64,000 nucleotides of DNA from NCBI RefSeq assembly GCF_016862795.1, contig NZ_BONQ01000052.1:1-64000 (forward strand), read 5' to 3'. The notes under the pieces were generated by a model. That model was not told the origin of the DNA. It worked only from the letters and a program-made list of their open reading frames with translations, and ran no database searches. Both the position numbers and the translations under genes were made by a program. Origin of the DNA: Dactylosporangium siamense (lineage in GTDB: Bacteria; Actinomycetota; Actinomycetes; Mycobacteriales; Micromonosporaceae). Positions 25,207 to 34,267 of the stretch are shown in pieces; position 1 is the stretch's first letter; every line of letters starts with the position of its first letter.

Positions 25207-27803
25207 CCGTCCCCGCCGACCAGCTCCTGCAGGCGATCCAGGCCGACCCGCACCGCGCCGCCGCCGACGCGCGCGAGGCGCTCGCCAAGGCCCGTGCCGT
25301 GCGCGACCACGCCGCCGCGGCCGCGGCGCAGCGCGTGCTGGGGCTTGCCGCGCACGGGCTGCACGACGTGACCGCCGCCGCCGCGCACCTGCGCGCGGCG
25401 ATCCGCTCCGCACACCGGGCCGGGGACGCCACCGTGGAGGCCGAGTGCCGCATGAGCCACGCGCTCGTGCTCGACGACCGCGGCGCGTCCGCGGCGGCGC
25501 TGCGCGAGATCGAGCGGGCCTGCCTGCAGCTCACCGGCCTGCGCCTGGCCCGCGCGACCATGCAGCGGGCGCTGATCCTGCGCCGGGTCGGCCGCGACGA
25601 CGACGCCCTCGCCGGCTATCAACGCGCGCTGACCGCCTTCCGGCAGCACGGCGACGCGCTGTGGGAGGGCCGCGCCCTGGTGAACCGTGGGGTGCTGCGC
25701 GGGTACCGCGGCGAGCTCGGCCCGGCCCGGGCGGACCTCGGCCGCGCGGTGCAGATCTTCACCGACCTGGGGCTGCCCGACGCCGTCGCGCGGACCCAGC
25801 ACAACCTCGGCTTCCTCGCCGCGCAGGCGGGCGACGTGCCGGCCGCGTTGTCGCACTACGACCAGGCCCGTGACCGCCTCGCCTACGTCGGCGCCGCCGC
25901 GGTCACCCAGCTCGACCGGGCCGAACTGCTGCTCACCGCCCGGCTGCGGCCCGAGGCGCGGGCCGCGGTCGGCGAGGCGGTCGAGGCCGCCCGGGCCGGC
26001 GCGTTCTCCTCGCTGCTCGGCCAGGCGCAGCTGCTGTCCGCGCGGATCGAGCTGGTCGGCGGCGACGCCGGCCTCGCCCGGACCCTCGCCCGGCAGGCCC
26101 GGGCCACGTTCACCCGGCAGTCCCGCCCGATCTGGGCGGCGCTCGCCCACCGGGTCGAGCTCGGCGCGAGGGTCGCGGCCGCCGGCGGCAACCGGCGCGT
26201 CCTGCGGGACCTGGAGACGGTCGGCGACCGGCTGGCCGCCGCCGTCTGGCTGCCCAGCGCCTGGGACACCTGGGTCGACGCCGCGCACGTCGCCGTCGAC
26301 CTCGACGACATGGCCACCGCGACCCGCTGCCTCGAGAAGGCCGACGCCGGCCGGCACGCCGGGTCGGCGCCGCTGCGGGCGCGGGCATGGCACGCCGCGG
26401 CACGCATCGCGCTGCGGGAGGACCGGCTGCCGGTCGCCAAGCGCCGGCTCGCCGCCGGCTATCGCGACATCGAGCAGCACCAGGCCACGCTCGGCGCCAC
26501 CGAGCTCGGGATGCGCGGCGGCGCCGTCGGCGTCGACATCGCGGCGGCCAGGCTGCGCCTCAGCCTCGGCGAGGGCGACGCCCGTGGCGCGCTGACCTGG
26601 CTGCAGCGCGTCCGCAGCGCGGCGCTACGGTTGCCGCCGGCCCGCCCGTCCGACGACCCGGTGGTCGAGGCGCTGCTCGCGGAGCTGCGCACGGTCGCGA
26701 CGGAGAGCGCCACGACCGCGATCGACTCGCCGCGCACCGCGCGGCTGCTGCGCCGCCAGCGCGCGATCGAGGCCGAGGTGCGGCAGCGGTCCTGGCTGAG
26801 CGCCGGCACCCCGGTCGCGGCCCGCCGCCCGCCCACGCTCGCTGCCCTGTCCGCGGCGCTCGGCGACCGGGTGCTCGTCGAGCTGGCGGCGCTCGACGGC
26901 CAACTGCACGCGCTGGTGCTCGCCGACGGCCGCGTGCGGCACCGCCGGCTGTGCCCGGTCGAGCCGGTCGCGACGGAGCTGACCGCGCTGCGGTTCGCGA
27001 TCCGCCGGCGGGTCGTCTACCCGGGCACCCGCATCGCCGCCCGCGCCGACGACGCGGCGGCGTACTCCGCCGGCGTCCTCGACCGGCTGCTGCTGCGCCC
27101 CCTCGCCGACCTGCTGGACGAGCGGCCGGTGGTGCTCGTGCCCAGCGGCGCCCTGCACGCCATGCCGTGGGCGATGCTGCCGACCTGCCACGGGCGGGCG
27201 GTGACGGTCAGCCCGTCGTCGTGGCAATGGTGGTGGGCCGCGACCGCGGACCCCCACGGCGGGCACGGGCGGGTCCTGGTCGCCGGGCCCGCGCCGCACC
27301 ACGCGAGTGTCGAGGTCACCGCGCTCGCCGGATGGCTGCCGGCGGTCACCGCCCTCACCGGCGCCGCGGCGACGGTGACCGGCGCGCTGCGCACCCTCGA
27401 CGGCGCGGCGCTGGGGCACGTGGCGAGCCACGGCGTGTTCCGCGCCGACAACCCGATGTTCTCCCACCTGATCCTCGCCGACGGGCCGCTCACCGTGTGC
27501 GACCTGTCGGCGCTGCGCCACCCGCCGGAGCTGCTGGTGCTGTCCTCGTGCGACGCGGGGTTGTCCGCGGTGCACCCCGGCGACGAGCTGCAGGGGCTGG
27601 CGGCGGCGCTGCTCGGGCTCGGCACCCGCACCGTCGTGGCGAGCCTCGGTCCGGTCGACGACGAGGACACGCTGCGGCTCATGACCGACCTGCACCGCCG
27701 CCTCGCCGACGGCGTGGCCCCGGCCGTCGCGCTGGCCCGGGCGCAGTCGGCCGGCGTGGACCGGATCAGCGCGGCGACGTTCATCTGCCTGGGCGCCGGC
27801 TGA
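25203..27803 (+). CDS. TPR-CHAT protein (caspase-like protease)
   Basis: An 866-residue protein. Residues about 1-520 are TPR-like helix pairs (for example AVARTQHNLGFLAAQAGDVPAALSHYDQARDRL). The C-terminal part from about 600 is a CHAT domain (caspase HetF associated with TPRs). The catalytic dyad is present: His743 in HVASHGVF and Cys783 in LVLSSCDAGLS, followed by GDELQGLAAALLGLGTRTVVASLGPVDDEDT. CHAT proteases are activated through the TPR part by a partner or ligand and cut specific proteins; in CRISPR type III-E the TPR-CHAT protein cleaves Csx30, which controls a sigma factor. Here an ECF sigma, a beta-sandwich protein and an S8 protease are adjacent, but no CRISPR genes. The partner and substrate are unknown. 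Confidence 0.92.
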   Translation: MTVPADQLLQAIQADPHRAAADAREALAKARAVRDHAAAAAAQRVLGLAAHGLHDVTAAAAHLRAAIRSAHRAGDATVEAECRMSHALVLDDRGASAAALREIERACLQLTGLRLARATMQRALILRRVGRDDDALAGYQRALTAFRQHGDALWEGRALVNRGVLRGYRGELGPARADLGRAVQIFTDLGLPDAVARTQHNLGFLAAQAGDVPAALSHYDQARDRLAYVGAAAVTQLDRAELLLTARLRPEARAAVGEAVEAARAGAFSSLLGQAQLLSARIELVGGDAGLARTLARQARATFTRQSRPIWAALAHRVELGARVAAAGGNRRVLRDLETVGDRLAAAVWLPSAWDTWVDAAHVAVDLDDMATATRCLEKADAGRHAGSAPLRARAWHAAARIALREDRLPVAKRRLAAGYRDIEQHQATLGATELGMRGGAVGVDIAAARLRLSLGEGDARGALTWLQRVRSAALRLPPARPSDDPVVEALLAELRTVATESATTAIDSPRTARLLRRQRAIEAEVRQRSWLSAGTPVAARRPPTLAALSAALGDRVLVELAALDGQLHALVLADGRVRHRRLCPVEPVATELTALRFAIRRRVVYPGTRIAARADDAAAYSAGVLDRLLLRPLADLLDERPVVLVPSGALHAMPWAMLPTCHGRAVTVSPSSWQWWWAATADPHGGHGRVLVAGPAPHHASVEVTALAGWLPAVTALTGAAATVTGALRTLDGAALGHVASHGVFRADNPMFSHLILADGPLTVCDLSALRHPPELLVLSSCDAGLSAVHPGDELQGLAAALLGLGTRTVVASLGPVDDEDTLRLMTDLHRRLADGVAPAVALARAQSAGVDRISAATFICLGAG

Positions 27804-27807
27804 GCGG

Positions 27808-29343
27808 TCAGCCCCGCCAGGCCTGCGCCTCGATGCCGGGCTCGGGCGGCCGCGGGCCGCGGAGCCGGGCCGCCGTGGTGACCGCCGCGGACACCACCGC
27901 TCCCCCGATCGCCACCAGGACGGCGATCCGGGCCGCGGTGTCGTAGCCGTCCGGGTTCCCGGCCGACCAGCCGTAGAACGACCAGCCGATGCCGACCGCG
28001 GTCAGCACCGCCACGCCCAGCACACCCACCGGATGCCACCACCGCAGCCCCCGGTCACCGGCAACCGTCGCCAGGCACCAGACCAGACCCGCCATCGCGA
28101 CCACGATCCCGAAGATGCCGGCGAACCACGTGCCGGCGGCGACCCCGACCAGCAGCGCGAGCGAGCCGAGCACGGTCAGGCTGGCCGCGCCCGCCGCGAG
28201 CCGCCGGCGGCGGGTCAGCACCGGCAGCAGCGCGAGGCTGACCAGGACCGGCACCGCCGACCCGGCCAGCGTGAACTCCAGCCAGACGTGCTGCCCGGCT
28301 CCGACGAGCGGATCAGCCTCCGGCGGGACCCTGTCGGACGGCACCCCGACCCGCTGCCAGGTCCCGTCGGCGAACCTGACGGCGAGGCCGTCGCGCCGGT
28401 TGGCGACGAACACGAGGTGGCCGCCGGTGACCGGCAGCACGGCCACCTCGGCCGAGGCCAGGTCGACGCGGGTCGACCCGAGGTCGTCGACCTGCCTGGC
28501 CAGGAACTCCCGCCGCCCGTCCGAGACCTCCCAGGACATCCGCCAGGTCCGGCCGTCGTCGACGGTCTCCTCGACGGCCATCCGCCCGGGCACGACGCGG
28601 TAGCAGTGCCCTGGCCGGTCGGGCACACACGCCTGGGTGTTCAGCGGCGGCGATGTCGGCGGCAGGGTCGCCGTCGACGGGGGATCCTCCACCCAGGTCC
28701 GGCCGTCGCTCGTCGACAGCCAGGTCGAGGGCCACGACTCCGCGGTCGGGTCGGCGTTGAGCGCGTGGAAGCCGTTGTACAGCCCGACCAGCGCCCGGCC
28801 GTCGACCACCTGGACCCGGGCCACGGCCGGGTAGTACGGGGCGCTGGTGGCGGCGACCGCGAGCACCGCCACCGGGAGCACCAGCGCGGCGCGCACGGTC
28901 CGGGTCCACCGCTCCGGCAGCTCGGCCTCGCGCACCCGGGTCCAGGTCCACCAGGCGACCGCGAGCGCCGGCAACGCGACGAGGTCGGTCCCGTCGGCGA
29001 GCACCGTGGACGGCCGCACCAGGCTCCACGCCGCCGACGCGAACCCGGCCCCGGCCGTCGTGGCCTTCACCCAGGTGAACGCGAGCCCGACGCCGGCCAG
29101 CCCGGCAACGGCGGCGAGCCCGGCCGGCACGCGCGGGACGAGCAGGCACAGCACCGCCGCGACCAGCGCCGGGGCGAAGACGAGCCCGGCGACGTCGCTC
29201 AGCTTGCCGGTGACCGCTCCCGGGTACGCCGCCTTCAGCAGGTGATCGTTGACCAGCAGCACGACAACCGCGCCGACGGTGACCGGGTGGGTCATCCAGG
29301 CAAGGGCGACCGCGACGTGCCGCATACCGGAGGTGCGCTCCAT
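27808..29343 (-). CDS. Hypothetical multi-TM protein with extracytoplasmic beta-rich domain
   Basis: A 511-residue membrane protein. The N-terminal third has about four to five membrane segments (VTVGAVVVLLVNDHLL, LSDVAGLVFAPALVAAVLCLLV and onward). The central part, about residues 165-345, is soluble and beta-rich with repeated Trp-containing STSDGRTWVEDP and VDDGRTWRMSWEV blades that resemble WD/sialidase-like (BNR) repeats. The C-terminal part has further membrane segments. A second ATG six codons downstream is also possible. It converges on the CHAT gene with 4 bp between the stops. Function unknown; a link to the CHAT cassette is not shown. Confidence 0.75.
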   Translation of the reverse strand: MERTSGMRHVAVALAWMTHPVTVGAVVVLLVNDHLLKAAYPGAVTGKLSDVAGLVFAPALVAAVLCLLVPRVPAGLAAVAGLAGVGLAFTWVKATTAGAGFASAAWSLVRPSTVLADGTDLVALPALAVAWWTWTRVREAELPERWTRTVRAALVLPVAVLAVAATSAPYYPAVARVQVVDGRALVGLYNGFHALNADPTAESWPSTWLSTSDGRTWVEDPPSTATLPPTSPPLNTQACVPDRPGHCYRVVPGRMAVEETVDDGRTWRMSWEVSDGRREFLARQVDDLGSTRVDLASAEVAVLPVTGGHLVFVANRRDGLAVRFADGTWQRVGVPSDRVPPEADPLVGAGQHVWLEFTLAGSAVPVLVSLALLPVLTRRRRLAAGAASLTVLGSLALLVGVAAGTWFAGIFGIVVAMAGLVWCLATVAGDRGLRWWHPVGVLGVAVLTAVGIGWSFYGWSAGNPDGYDTAARIAVLVAIGGAVVSAAVTTAARLRGPRPPEPGIEAQAWRG

Positions 29344-29583
29344 CGGCCCATCATCCGGCTCCTCGGCGACGCCATCAGCCCCGTTGCGCGACCGTTATCG
29401 GCGCTCACCGGTCACCGCCGCCAGGTGGTCGGCGACCGGCGGGTGCGGCGCCTGGGACACCCGGGCCACCTCGGCGCAACTGCGGCATCGCCCAGCCGGC
29501 GGGGCGGAGCTGGACCGGCAGCACCGGGGCGCGCAGCATGTCCACGAAGATCGGGCCGAGCACGCAGGGCCTCGACCGGCGCG

Positions 29584-29703
29584 ATGGTGGCGGTGTCCAA
29601 CGTGCTGCCGTACGCCGTGCTGGTCGGCCTGGTCACGTGGACCGTCACGCACGGCAGGTGCCAGGCCCGCGCCGGCCGGGCGGCAGCGGTCGCCGTCGAA
29701 TAG
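29584..29703 (+). CDS. Possible 39-residue single-TM peptide
   Basis: The ATG at 29584 opens a short frame with GC3-rich codons that would encode a hydrophobic helix (VLPYAVLVGLVTWTVTH) and a basic tail. Its TAG stop lies in the TAGGGT that serves as -10 for the next gene. No ribosome binding site is clear. On the opposite strand of 29400-29550 a fragment reading FVDMLRAPVLPVQLRPAGW also looks protein-like but has no intact frame. The rest of the 29344-29713 gap holds nothing I can assign. Confidence 0.25.
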   Translation: MVAVSNVLPYAVLVGLVTWTVTHGRCQARAGRAAAVAVE

Positions 29704-29713
29704 GGTCGGGTGC

Positions 29714-30097
29714 GTGGAACACTTGATCCGGCCGGACGGGCTGCCACCGGTCAACGGCTACAGCCACGCGGTCCGCTTCTCCGGGGCGATGGTCGCCGTG
29801 TCCGGCCAGGTGCCGGTGGACGGCGCGGGGCAGCTCATCGGCGCGGACGACCCGGAGGCGCAGGTCCGCCAGGTGTTCACCAACCTGGCCGCGGCCCTCG
29901 CCGCGGCCGGCTCCGGGCTGGACCGGGTCGTCAAGCTGACCGTGTACCTGACCGACCTCGCCGACCTCGCCGTCTTCCGCACCGTCCGCGACGAGTTCAT
30001 CGACCCGGCCGCGCCGCCGGCAAGCTCACTGGTCCAGGTGAGCGGCCTGGTGCACCCCGCGTTCCGGGTGGAGGTCGACGCGCTCGCGGTGGCTTGA
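29714..30097 (+). CDS. RidA/YjgF/UK114-family protein
   Basis: A 127-residue RidA-fold protein: RPDGLPPVNGYSHAVRFSGAMVAVSGQVPVDGAGQLIGADDPEAQVRQVFTNLAAALAAAGSGLDRVVKLTVYLTDL is diagnostic. RidA proper deaminates reactive enamines with an Arg before the last strands; here that region reads PPASSLVQVSGL without the Arg, so it is more likely one of the other Rid subgroups. The GTG at 29714 lies 7 nt after TAGGGT (29701-29706), a leaderless start. It is convergent with the conservon GTPase gene. Confidence 0.9.
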   Translation: MEHLIRPDGLPPVNGYSHAVRFSGAMVAVSGQVPVDGAGQLIGADDPEAQVRQVFTNLAAALAAAGSGLDRVVKLTVYLTDLADLAVFRTVRDEFIDPAAPPASSLVQVSGLVHPAFRVEVDALAVA

Positions 30098-30157
30098 CGG
30101 CCTACCAGCTGCCTGCGCAGTTGCACCTGCCGCCGGGGGCACTGCGGCGCGGGACCG

Positions 30158-30781
30158 TCAAGCCGATGCCGCCGCGCTGCGTTGTGCCCGCTGCTGTCGT
30201 GCGATGCGCTGGGCATGTGTCACCAGGCTGACGAGCACCGCCTTTGCCGACGCCCGGTCGCGAGCGTCACAGAGGATGACGGGGACATCCAGCGCCAGGT
30301 CGAGCGCGATGCGGACCTCCTCGGGCGTGTGCCGGCGGGGGGTCCCGTCGAAGCAGTTGACACCGATGACGAACGGGATGTTGCGCCGCTCGAAGTAGTC
30401 GATGCTCGGGAAGCTGTCGGCGAGCCGGCGGGTGTCGGCGAGCACGATGGCTCCCAGGGCTCCGAGGGCGAGTTCGTCCCAGACGAACAGGAACCGGTCC
30501 TGGCCGGGCGTACCGAACAGGTACACCACGACATCGGTGCTGATGGTGATCCGGCCGAAGTCCATGGCGACGGTGGTCGTGGTCTTTTCGTCCACGCCCT
30601 CGAGGTTGTCGATACCGATGCTCGCCGTGGTGATGCGTTCCTCGGTCTGCAGCGGCTGGATTTCGCTCACCGTACCGACGAGCGTCGTCTTGCCCGCGCC
30701 GAAGCCGCCCGCGACGAGGATCTTCGTGGCCCTGGGCATGCCTGCCGAGCCGTCGCGCCGATCAGAGGTTTCGGATGCCAT
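30158..30781 (-). CDS. cvnD: Conservon Ras-like GTP/ATP-binding protein
   Basis: A 207-residue small GTPase-like protein. G1 is VAGGFGAGKTTLVG (about residues 23-36), G3 is LFGTPGQDRF (88-97), and the later loop is GVNCFDG instead of NKxD. It is the fourth member of a conservon (cvnA-D in Streptomyces), where it forms a membrane-associated switch with the roadblock and DUF742 proteins under the sensor kinase. The ATG at 30781 overlaps the 3' end of the DUF742 gene by 20 bp, so translation is coupled. Confidence 0.93.
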   Translation of the reverse strand: MASETSDRRDGSAGMPRATKILVAGGFGAGKTTLVGTVSEIQPLQTEERITTASIGIDNLEGVDEKTTTTVAMDFGRITISTDVVVYLFGTPGQDRFLFVWDELALGALGAIVLADTRRLADSFPSIDYFERRNIPFVIGVNCFDGTPRRHTPEEVRIALDLALDVPVILCDARDRASAKAVLVSLVTHAQRIARQQRAQRSAAASA

Positions 30782-31148
30782 GAAGCACCTCTTCAAAAAG
30801 GTCGTCGTCCGGCAGGGCCGGCACCGGATCCGGGTTGTTGGCCAAGATGAGCAACCGGCTGAGCAGATCGCCGAGCAGGACTCGGATGGTGCCGACGGGC
30901 AGGTTGAGGTGCGCGGACAGTTCCGCGACGGAGGTCGGCTGTTGGCAGCGCCGGAGGATGGCCTCGTGTTCGGGGCCGAGGTCGAGGACGTCGGCACCTG
31001 AGACGCTGCGACTCGTCATGATCATCGAGACCAGGTCGAAGCGGCCGTTCGCTTGGGTCCGGCCGCCCGTCATTGCATAGGGGCGCACGACCGGGCCGGC
31101 GTCGAGGTCGACCCAGATCTCGTCGGGGTCGTGCAGTGGGGTGTCCAT
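30762..31148 (-). CDS. cvnC: Conservon DUF742 protein
   Basis: A 128-residue DUF742 protein: VVRPYAMTGGRTQANGRFDLVSMIMTS, then a winged-helix-like EHEAILRRCQQPTSVAELSAHLNLPVGTIRVLLGDLLSRLLI. In conservons this protein bridges the roadblock protein and the GTPase, and its wHTH fold may bind partners rather than DNA. It starts 10 bp after the roadblock gene and ends inside the GTPase gene. Confidence 0.93.
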   Translation of the reverse strand: MDTPLHDPDEIWVDLDAGPVVRPYAMTGGRTQANGRFDLVSMIMTSRSVSGADVLDLGPEHEAILRRCQQPTSVAELSAHLNLPVGTIRVLLGDLLSRLLILANNPDPVPALPDDDLFEEVLHGIRNL

Positions 31149-31158
31149 TACCTCGGCG

Positions 31159-31581
31159 TCACCTGCCGTTGATCTGGCCGGAGTGCGCTCGCGGCTGGGT
31201 TGCGAGATGTTCGGTGACGCGTTGCACCAGCATCTCCATTTCGTAGGCGACGATGCCCAGGTCGCTGTTCGGTCCGCTGATGACTGCGAGGCAGGTTCCG
31301 TGGCCGGCCGCGATGACGAACAGGTACCCGTCCTCGAACTCCAGCACGGTCTGGCGGAGGACGCCGAGGTTGAAGAGCGGGCTGACGCTGCGGGCCAGGC
31401 TCTGCAGTCCGGAGGCACTGGCGGACACATGCTCGGCAAGGTCGCGTTGGATCTCCTGCGAGGAGGCGACGCGCAGCCCGTCGGCAGAGAGCACGACGGC
31501 ATGTCGCACCTCCGCCACCCGGGTGACCAGGTCTTGTAACAGCCAGGTCAGATCGCCGGGGGTGGTCGATTCCTGCACCAC
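31159..31581 (-). CDS. cvnB: Conservon roadblock/LC7-domain protein
   Basis: A 140-residue Roadblock/LC7 protein: LTWLLQDLVTRVAEVRHAVVLSADGLRVASS, then VLEFEDGYLFVIAAGHGTCLAVISGPNSDLGIVAYEMEMLVQRV. Such domains dimerise and act as GTPase partners, as MglB does for MglA. The GTG at 31581 is chosen because GAAGGG lies upstream; an in-frame GTG at 31626 gives a longer, atypical N-terminus. It is the second gene of the conservon, between the kinase and the DUF742 gene. Confidence 0.92.
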   Translation of the reverse strand: MVQESTTPGDLTWLLQDLVTRVAEVRHAVVLSADGLRVASSQEIQRDLAEHVSASASGLQSLARSVSPLFNLGVLRQTVLEFEDGYLFVIAAGHGTCLAVISGPNSDLGIVAYEMEMLVQRVTEHLATQPRAHSGQINGR

Positions 31582-31629
31582 GATGGTCCCTTCTTGACGT
31601 CCGGTTGCGGTTGTCCGTGGTGTCACGAC

Positions 31630-34086
31630 TTACTCGGCGGGGGCGGCGTGTGTGCCGGATGTGCTGGGCGGAGTGGCGGGCGTCGGCAGGTTCAAGGCGG
31701 CTGGCTCGTCCCAGCCATCGGCGCCAGATGCCTGCCGTCGGGCTGCGCGCGAGCCCTGCTGGAACGCGGCCATCCGCGCGCCGGCCGACTCGGCGGAGCG
31801 CGGCGCCAGGGCGGGCACCTCGGCCGGGGGCGCACTCTCACCCTCGGGCGCTTTCCGGGAGCGTCGTGGCAGACCGAAGACGGTGTCCGGCTCTACGTCT
31901 GGGCCGGTGGCCGGCTCTGCGGACAACCCCATGGTGAGCTCGACGGCCGGGGCTGTGGCCAGGGAGTCGAACGGGTCCGGCGAGGCAGCGTGCTTCGCGG
32001 CGGGCGCCGCACCGTTCGACGGGGCAAGCACCGCGACGGCGGTGTGCCGTTCCTCGGGGAGGGAGACCATCGAGGACTCCACCAATGCTCCGGACGGTGC
32101 GATCGGGGCGGTGACGACCGGTAGCGCGGCTGCGGTCGCATCGGCGTCGGGGCCGTCCTGAGCCGGCGTGGGCGCGTCGGCCTGGGGATCGATCAGTGCT
32201 TTCGGGATCAGCACGACTGCGGTCGTGCCGCCGTACGGCGACCGGCGCAGGTGCACGCTGATGCCATGCCGCTTGGCGAACAGGGCAACGACGTAAAGGC
32301 CGAGCCGGACGTTGCTCGAACGCTGGAACTCCGGTGGATTGACCAGCGACTCGTTGGCGGCGGCCAGCGCCGTCTCGCCCATGCCGAGGCCGCGGTCTTC
32401 GATCTCCACCACGTAGCCGTTGCTGACGTGCTCGCCGCCGACCTGCACCTTGGTGTGTGGTGGCGAGAACCTGGTGGCGTTCTCCACGAGCTCGGCGAGC
32501 AGGTGGATGACGTCGCCCACAGCGCGGCCGGCAAGGCCGGGCGCCGAGCTGAGCCGCACGGTGACACGGGCGTAGTCCTCGATCTCACCGATCGCCGCGC
32601 GCAGGACGTCGATCATCGGGACCGGCTTACGCCACGCACGCCCCGACTTCCCGCCGGAGAGCACGATCAGGTTTTCCGCGTTGCGCCGCATCCGGGTGGC
32701 GAGGTGGTCGACGGCGTAGAGGTCGGCCAGCTTCTCCTCGTCGGTTTCCTTGTGCTCCATGGCGTCAAGCGTCGTGATCTGCCGGTGCAGCAGCGCCTGG
32801 GAGCGTCGTGCGATGTCGGTGAGACGAGCCCTGAAGCTGTGGCGCAGCTCGGCCTGCTCAACGGCGGCGTGGACGGCAGCTTGCTGCACCGAGTTGAACG
32901 CGTGGCCGACCTGCCCGATCTCGTCCGTGCCGAATTCCAGGGGCGGCGCCTCGACGTTGACGTCGACCTGTTCACCGCGACGCAGTTTGTCCATGACCCC
33001 GGGCAGCCGCGAGGTGGCCAGCTCGTCTGCTGCGTCGCGCAGCCGGACGAGTTGGGCAAGCAGCTTCCGGGCAGTGGTGATGGAAATCACGATGGACGCG
33101 ATGACAGCGATCAGGCCGAGACCGCCGGCCAGCAGAAGCCGGACCACCACGCCGATGACGGCAGGCTCGGCCCGCTGCAGCGTCTGATCGGCAGAGGCCA
33201 ATTCGAATTGGCGCAGCTCGCCGGCGGCCGCGGTGATCACGCTGGTCCAGCCTGCCGCGGTGACCGGTGGTGCCACGCCCGCCCGGGCACCGGTGACGAG
33301 TTGGTCCTCGACGGTGCGGAGCTTCGTCAACGCGTCGCCGCCGATGAGCCTGTCGTACTGTCCCCGCTCGGGGATCGGCAGGTTGACCGCTGCCTCGGCG
33401 TAGGCGTAGCGCTGGATGCTGACCAGCCGGGCGAGGTCGGCCGGCTCGGTGCCGGTGAACCGCCCGGCGGCGAACACGCCCGCGAGCAGAGCGTCCTCCT
33501 GGGACAGGACCTCCCGCGCTCGGGTCAACGCGATCAGGGTCCGCGACTGCGCGGCGATCTCAGGGTCATCCAGGGCGGAGATGGAGCCGTAGACCCGGAA
33601 CGCACCGTCGATGATCTTCGTGTATTCGCCGACCACGTTCGTCGCGGCACCGCTGTCCACAGCGGCGCGCTGGGGCTGCAGCTGGTCCAGCAGCACTGCC
33701 ATCTCGCTGATGCGGGTCTTGAGGGTGCCGTCCGCCGCCCAGGACACCCCCGAGCTCGCTGTCGACGCCCGCCAAGCGGCGACGACTTCATCAGTGTTCC
33801 GGCGCTGGTCGGTCACAGCCTGGCGCTGGGCATCACGACCGGTGGGACTGCTGCGATACACCACCGACAGCCGCCGCTCGGCCTGCAGCGCAGCCACCAG
33901 CGACTCGGTCGGCCGGCCCACGCCCGGGTCAAGAGTGCTGACCCACAGCAGGTTGAGGCCCTCGCGCAACGTCACGAACGCGGCGAATCCCCACAGCGCA
34001 ACGAGCGACAGCAGCAGAGCGACAACCTTCGCTCGCAGCCGCGTGCCACGCGGTTGACCAGCCGGGCGCTTCCTCGCGAAGATCAT
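31630..34086 (-). CDS. cvnA: Conservon sensor histidine kinase with nitrate/nitrite-sensing-type domain
   Basis: An 818-residue membrane kinase. TM1 is at about residues 22-42, an extracytoplasmic all-helical NIT-type sensor spans about 55-310, TM2 about 318-343, and HAMP follows to about 415. The kinase core has AVDHLATRMRRNAENLIVLSG (likely phosphoacceptor helix), an ATPase N-box ELVENATRFSPP, DRGLGM and GLYVVALFAKRHG. The C-terminal 180 residues are low-complexity Pro/Ala/Glu-rich. No response regulator follows; as in other conservons, output should pass through the roadblock/GTPase module. It is divergent from the diterpene cyclase gene with 181 bp between starts. Confidence 0.93.
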   Translation of the reverse strand: MIFARKRPAGQPRGTRLRAKVVALLLSLVALWGFAAFVTLREGLNLLWVSTLDPGVGRPTESLVAALQAERRLSVVYRSSPTGRDAQRQAVTDQRRNTDEVVAAWRASTASSGVSWAADGTLKTRISEMAVLLDQLQPQRAAVDSGAATNVVGEYTKIIDGAFRVYGSISALDDPEIAAQSRTLIALTRAREVLSQEDALLAGVFAAGRFTGTEPADLARLVSIQRYAYAEAAVNLPIPERGQYDRLIGGDALTKLRTVEDQLVTGARAGVAPPVTAAGWTSVITAAAGELRQFELASADQTLQRAEPAVIGVVVRLLLAGGLGLIAVIASIVISITTARKLLAQLVRLRDAADELATSRLPGVMDKLRRGEQVDVNVEAPPLEFGTDEIGQVGHAFNSVQQAAVHAAVEQAELRHSFRARLTDIARRSQALLHRQITTLDAMEHKETDEEKLADLYAVDHLATRMRRNAENLIVLSGGKSGRAWRKPVPMIDVLRAAIGEIEDYARVTVRLSSAPGLAGRAVGDVIHLLAELVENATRFSPPHTKVQVGGEHVSNGYVVEIEDRGLGMGETALAAANESLVNPPEFQRSSNVRLGLYVVALFAKRHGISVHLRRSPYGGTTAVVLIPKALIDPQADAPTPAQDGPDADATAAALPVVTAPIAPSGALVESSMVSLPEERHTAVAVLAPSNGAAPAAKHAASPDPFDSLATAPAVELTMGLSAEPATGPDVEPDTVFGLPRRSRKAPEGESAPPAEVPALAPRSAESAGARMAAFQQGSRAARRQASGADGWDEPAALNLPTPATPPSTSGTHAAPAE

Positions 34087-34267
34087 TTACCCGTCCCGAT
34101 CCGAGAGGTAGGGCCAGTCTTTTTTGTTTGAAACCGGCCGCGGACACCACCGGGCGCGACCTCTTGTCCGCTATCCGGCACAGACACGGCGGGCAATGTA
34201 TCAGTTTTGGAAAGTGCCATACACTCAGGCCCTAATGATCAAATGGTCGAAGGCCTTGGGTGAATGA
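34087..34267. promoter_or_regulatory. AT-rich divergent promoter region, conservon/diterpene cyclase
   Basis: This 181-bp gap is clearly AT-richer than its surroundings (ttttttgtttgaaa near 34118-34132, tatcagttttggaaag near 34199-34214). TACACT (34220-34225) is a possible -10 for the cyclase, with no good -35. No strong dyad for a known regulator family is seen. The shared, AT-rich region suggests the two operons are co-regulated. Confidence 0.45.

Noticed and set aside
22879-27803. Reading the sigma/CHAT cassette as a type III-E CRISPR remnant
   Set aside because: No Cas7-11-like, Csx30- or Csx31-like gene or repeat array is present; the similarity is in the logic and CHAT fold only.
32251-34131. 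A 626-codon plus frame across the sensor kinase
   Set aside because: It is antisense to cvnA, which has clear kinase motifs on the minus strand.
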